Below are positions 61,912 through 64,000 of a stretch of 64,000 nucleotides of DNA, one piece after another. Source of the DNA: Cyclobacteriaceae bacterium. Its GTDB lineage: Bacteria; Bacteroidota; Bacteroidia; Cytophagales; Cyclobacteriaceae. Location: positions 1,302,001 through 1,366,000 of the forward strand of contig JABFRS010000001.1 of assembly GCA_013141055.1 (NCBI GenBank), given 5' to 3'. The notes under the pieces were generated by a model, which made no database searches, was not told where the DNA came from, and saw only the letters and a list, made by a program, of their open reading frames with translations. Positions within the stretch are counted from its first letter, which is position 1; every line of letters begins with the position of its first letter. Position numbers and translations under genes: made by a program.

Positions 61912-62251
61912 ATGCCGGTGTTTTGGATCCGAGCATCAGGAAATCATTAGCACTGATCTCGGTGAAATACTTCTTCTCTCCCTTTGTAGAATCATATGCA
62001 CGATGAACGAGCTTTCCCTCGATGCATACCTCGTTACCTTTCTTGAGATACTTACCTGCTGCTTCGGCGAGCTTGCCCCAGATCACCACATTGTGCCATT
62101 GGGTATCTTCCACCTTCTCTCCTTTGAGATTTTTGTAGACATCCGTGGTGGCAATTGAGAAAGTAGCCTTCTTTGATTTTTCAAAGACCTTCACTTCCGG
62201 GTCCTTGCCCAGGCGGCCAATGAGATGAACTGAGTTGCGTAAACTTTTCAT
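61910..62251 (-). CDS. ssb: short single-stranded DNA-binding protein
   Basis: The 113-residue protein is a single OB-fold SSB (NSVHLIGRLGKDPEVK, ATFSIATTDVYKNLKG, TQWHNVVIWGKLAEAAGKYLKKGNEVCIEGKLVHRAYDS). It ends just after the OB fold (LMLGSKTPA) and lacks the glycine-rich linker and acidic DDDIPF-type tip that recruit repair and replication enzymes. It is therefore likely a second, specialised SSB and not the main replicative one. Family assignment is secure. Confidence 0.93.
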   Translation of the reverse strand: MKSLRNSVHLIGRLGKDPEVKVFEKSKKATFSIATTDVYKNLKGEKVEDTQWHNVVIWGKLAEAAGKYLKKGNEVCIEGKLVHRAYDSTKGEKKYFTEISANDFLMLGSKTPA

Positions 62252-62434
62252 AATAGTTTGTTTTTAGTTGAACATGCAACGAAGGTGACCAAAGCATAAA
62301 AAGACTGTCGTATGTTAACCGTTTATTTTCGTTTGTAGACGATTGCAAACGCATAGAATGAAACTTATAAAATGATCAGGTTTTCATTCACCAAAATCAT
62401 TACCTGATTCTGCACGACTTACTATCTTCAACTC

Positions 62435-62797
62435 ATGCCGGAGAAAAAATGTCTTGAATGCGGCATAGCATTTAAGGGTCGGGCGGATAAAAAATTCTGC
62501 TCGGATCAGTGCCGTAGTGCCCATCATAATGTACTTAATAGCGATGTGACGAGTTACGTCCGGAATGTTAACAATGCATTGCGCAGGAACAGGCGTATCC
62601 TTGATTCATTGAATCCCGGGGGGAAGATCAAGGTTACGGCCGCGCGTTTGAAAGAGGAAGGTTTTGACTTCCGCTATCACACCTCCACCTATAAGACCCG
62701 TGATGGCGTGATCTATTACTATTGTTACGAGCAAGGGTATCTTCCCATTGAGAAAAACTATTACCTGCTCGTTTTAAAACAGGATTTGTTTCAATGA
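62435..62797 (+). CDS. small zinc-ribbon protein of unknown function
   Basis: The 120-residue protein starts with a zinc-binding cluster (KCLECGIAFKGRADKKFCSDQCRSAHHN: Cys6, Cys9, Cys22, Cys26, His30), followed by a helical basic middle (VRNVNNALRRNRRILDSL) and a strand-rich end (VIYYYCYEQGYLPIEKNYYLLVL). Similar short proteins are widespread in Cytophagales. It may bind nucleic acid. It is divergent from ssb. Confidence 0.75.
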   Translation: MPEKKCLECGIAFKGRADKKFCSDQCRSAHHNVLNSDVTSYVRNVNNALRRNRRILDSLNPGGKIKVTAARLKEEGFDFRYHTSTYKTRDGVIYYYCYEQGYLPIEKNYYLLVLKQDLFQ

Positions 62798-62810
62798 AAA
62801 ATTCAATCAA

Positions 62811-62935
62811 AAGCTGTTGGTTAGCGCAGCTTGCTGCATCCGTGTAAATATTTCCGAATCAAAAGTGCTTTATTTCTTATCCCTCTATCCGCTATGCCAT
62901 ATAGCCTTAGTGCTATAGGGTGTTCCTGCATTTTT
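62811..62935 (+). repeat. dispersed intergenic repeat, copy 3 (two modules)
   Basis: Bases 62887-62922 match 17662-17697 in exact reverse complement, and 62811-62845 match 17743-17782 in reverse complement and the 2.3-kb copy on the same strand. The repeat lies in the 215-bp gap between the zinc-ribbon gene and the ABC exporter operon and is not coding. Confidence 0.8.
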
Positions 62936-63012
62936 TCCAAAGCAAACAAAGGGAATCACATAAATTAAAAGAAGGATTTTAAATAAGTCAAAACGAAGCT
63001 TACCTTCGAAAC

Positions 63013-63792
63013 ATGACTCCTTCTATTGTAATCTCCACCACCAACCTCTCCAAGACGTACGACTCTCCCGTTTTGAAGAATATTAATCTTTCCATTCAAT
63101 CCGGGGAGATCATCGGATACATCGGACCCAACGGCGCAGGCAAAAGCACAACGATTAAAATACTCGCCGGGCTCATTCCCGAATTCGATGGAGAGGCAAG
63201 TGTATTGGGATTTGACGTTCGAAAGGAGCCCATTGAAATAAAAAGAAGAATCGGATACATCCCTGAGAATGCTTCCCTGTATGAAGCGCTCTCACCCATC
63301 GAGTACCTCGATTTCGTGGGACAGCTCTATGGATTGGAGACGGAACTGATCAACCGAAAATCAAAAGAGCTGCTGCATGTATTCGGCCTGAGCAATTTTG
63401 AAGAGTCACGCATGACCACCTTTTCCAAAGGAATGCGTCAGAAGGTATTGCTCATCGCAGGGATGATCCATAACCCCACTATTCTCTTTTTAGATGAACC
63501 ATTATCAGGCCTGGATGCCAATGCCGTCATACTTGTAAAAGAGATCATCAGTCAGCTGAAGAAAGGTGGCAAGACGATCTTCTACAGTTCGCACATCATG
63601 GATGTTGTTGAAAAGATCTCTGACCGGATCATGATCATCAACAAAGGTGAGATGATCGCCAACGGCACGTACTCGGAACTAAATTCACAAATGAATCAGG
63701 GGTCGCTTGAGAAGCTCTTTACAGAATTGACCGGCAATCATGAACATGAGTCGGCCGCAGGTGAGTTTATCAACATACTGGAAAGCAAATGA
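63013..63792 (+). CDS. ABC transporter ATP-binding protein
   Basis: The 259-residue protein has Walker A GPNGAGKST, the signature region FSKGMRQKVLLIAGM in place of a strict LSGGQ, Walker B ILFLDEPLSGLD and the H-loop YSSHIMDVVE. It is of the CcmA/ABC-2 exporter type. It overlaps the next gene by 4 bp, and the two should form an exporter of unknown substrate. Confidence 0.93.
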   Translation: MTPSIVISTTNLSKTYDSPVLKNINLSIQSGEIIGYIGPNGAGKSTTIKILAGLIPEFDGEASVLGFDVRKEPIEIKRRIGYIPENASLYEALSPIEYLDFVGQLYGLETELINRKSKELLHVFGLSNFEESRMTTFSKGMRQKVLLIAGMIHNPTILFLDEPLSGLDANAVILVKEIISQLKKGGKTIFYSSHIMDVVEKISDRIMIINKGEMIANGTYSELNSQMNQGSLEKLFTELTGNHEHESAAGEFINILESK

Positions 63793-64000
63793 ACGGGTTC
63801 ATACTTTGGATGCTAGACCGGTTTGCTTTCGCATATCGTCTTCTTAAAATTGATTACACTCAGCTTCGTGCGATCATTGCCATCAAGATTAAGCTCGACG
63901 GCAGGAGACAGACCATTCGGATGACCAAGAACAAACAGGAAAGAAATAATGCTTTTCTGTTTTCGTTGATCATGTATTTTCTGTTTGGGATAATGATCGC
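63789..64000 (+). CDS. ABC exporter membrane protein (3' end outside window)
   Basis: The ATG at 63789 overlaps the ATPase stop by 4 bp. The visible 70 residues include a basic cytoplasmic stretch (IKIKLDGRRQTIRMTKNKQE) followed by the start of a membrane helix (AFLFSLIMYFLFGIMI), as expected for the permease partner. The rest lies beyond the window. Confidence 0.8.
   Translation, partial: MNGFILWMLDRFAFAYRLLKIDYTQLRAIIAIKIKLDGRRQTIRMTKNKQERNNAFLFSLIMYFLFGIMI

Overview
The window looks like a chromosomal segment of a Bacteroidota bacterium, most likely a member of the Cytophagales. Supporting signs are type IX secretion (T9SS) C-terminal sorting domains next to a PorP/SprF-type protein, MacB-like permeases, DUF4199 membrane proteins, a kinase/receiver/AraC fusion regulator, a tmRNA whose tag reads GENTYAMAA, and a TAnnTTTG-type promoter in front of it. 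No species assignment is attempted.

Region 1 (1-21.6 kb) is chromosomal. It holds the 3' part of an ABC permease gene; a minus-strand operon with a caspase-like protease, a large fibronectin-III T9SS cargo protein and a small secreted protein; an alpha/beta hydrolase; a TPR-kinase-receiver-AraC regulator; two lipoproteins that share an N-terminal domain; a short FloA-like membrane protein; an M50-type membrane metalloprotease; and a T9SS type B cargo paired with a PorP/SprF protein.

Region 2 (21.8-43.9 kb) is the ssrA (tmRNA) gene followed by a 21.7-kb integrative and mobilizable element. The element lies between two 15-bp copies of the tmRNA 3' end (22191-22205 and 43890-43904). In order it carries: a tyrosine integrase beside ssrA; a tight four-gene operon (AlkB-like dioxygenase, minimal UvrD-like helicase, an unknown protein, a methyltransferase-like protein); a mobilization module (HTH protein, ParA-like ATPase, MobC-like protein, MOBP-type relaxase) with a possible oriT and a large palindrome; RadC; a possible uracil-DNA-glycosylase-like protein; a nucleotidyltransferase-HEPN-GIN fusion bracketed by two paralogous small proteins; an XRE regulator with strong operator-like palindromes; a broken hsdM remnant; and an export cluster with two double-glycine leader peptides, a CPBP-type membrane protein, a tiny membrane peptide, an HlyD-type adaptor and a C39-peptidase ABC transporter. 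The last cluster resembles a two-peptide bacteriocin system and is the best candidate here for a new system, together with the AlkB-helicase operon.

Region 3 (43.9-47.4 kb), just beyond the right attachment site, has two diverged direct copies of a non-coding repeat about 220 bp long, a GmrSD-like DUF262/DUF1524 nuclease gene and a small membrane protein. It looks like further accessory DNA at the same hotspot.

Region 4 (47.6-64 kb) is chromosomal again. It holds a multi-PAS hybrid kinase; a histidine kinase whose membrane domain keeps the copper/ethylene-binding residues of plant ETR1, with its partner receiver; a LytTR regulator; a compact minus-strand operon (BatA-like vWA protein, dihydroorotase homologue without its metal-binding histidines, three DUF4199 proteins, GT2 glycosyltransferase); an ECF sigma factor with a probable membrane partner; a short SSB; and the start of an ABC exporter operon. 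A dispersed intergenic repeat occurs three times in the chromosomal parts (near 2.3, 17.7 and 62.85 kb). All functional calls rest on reading motifs by eye; no database search was run.
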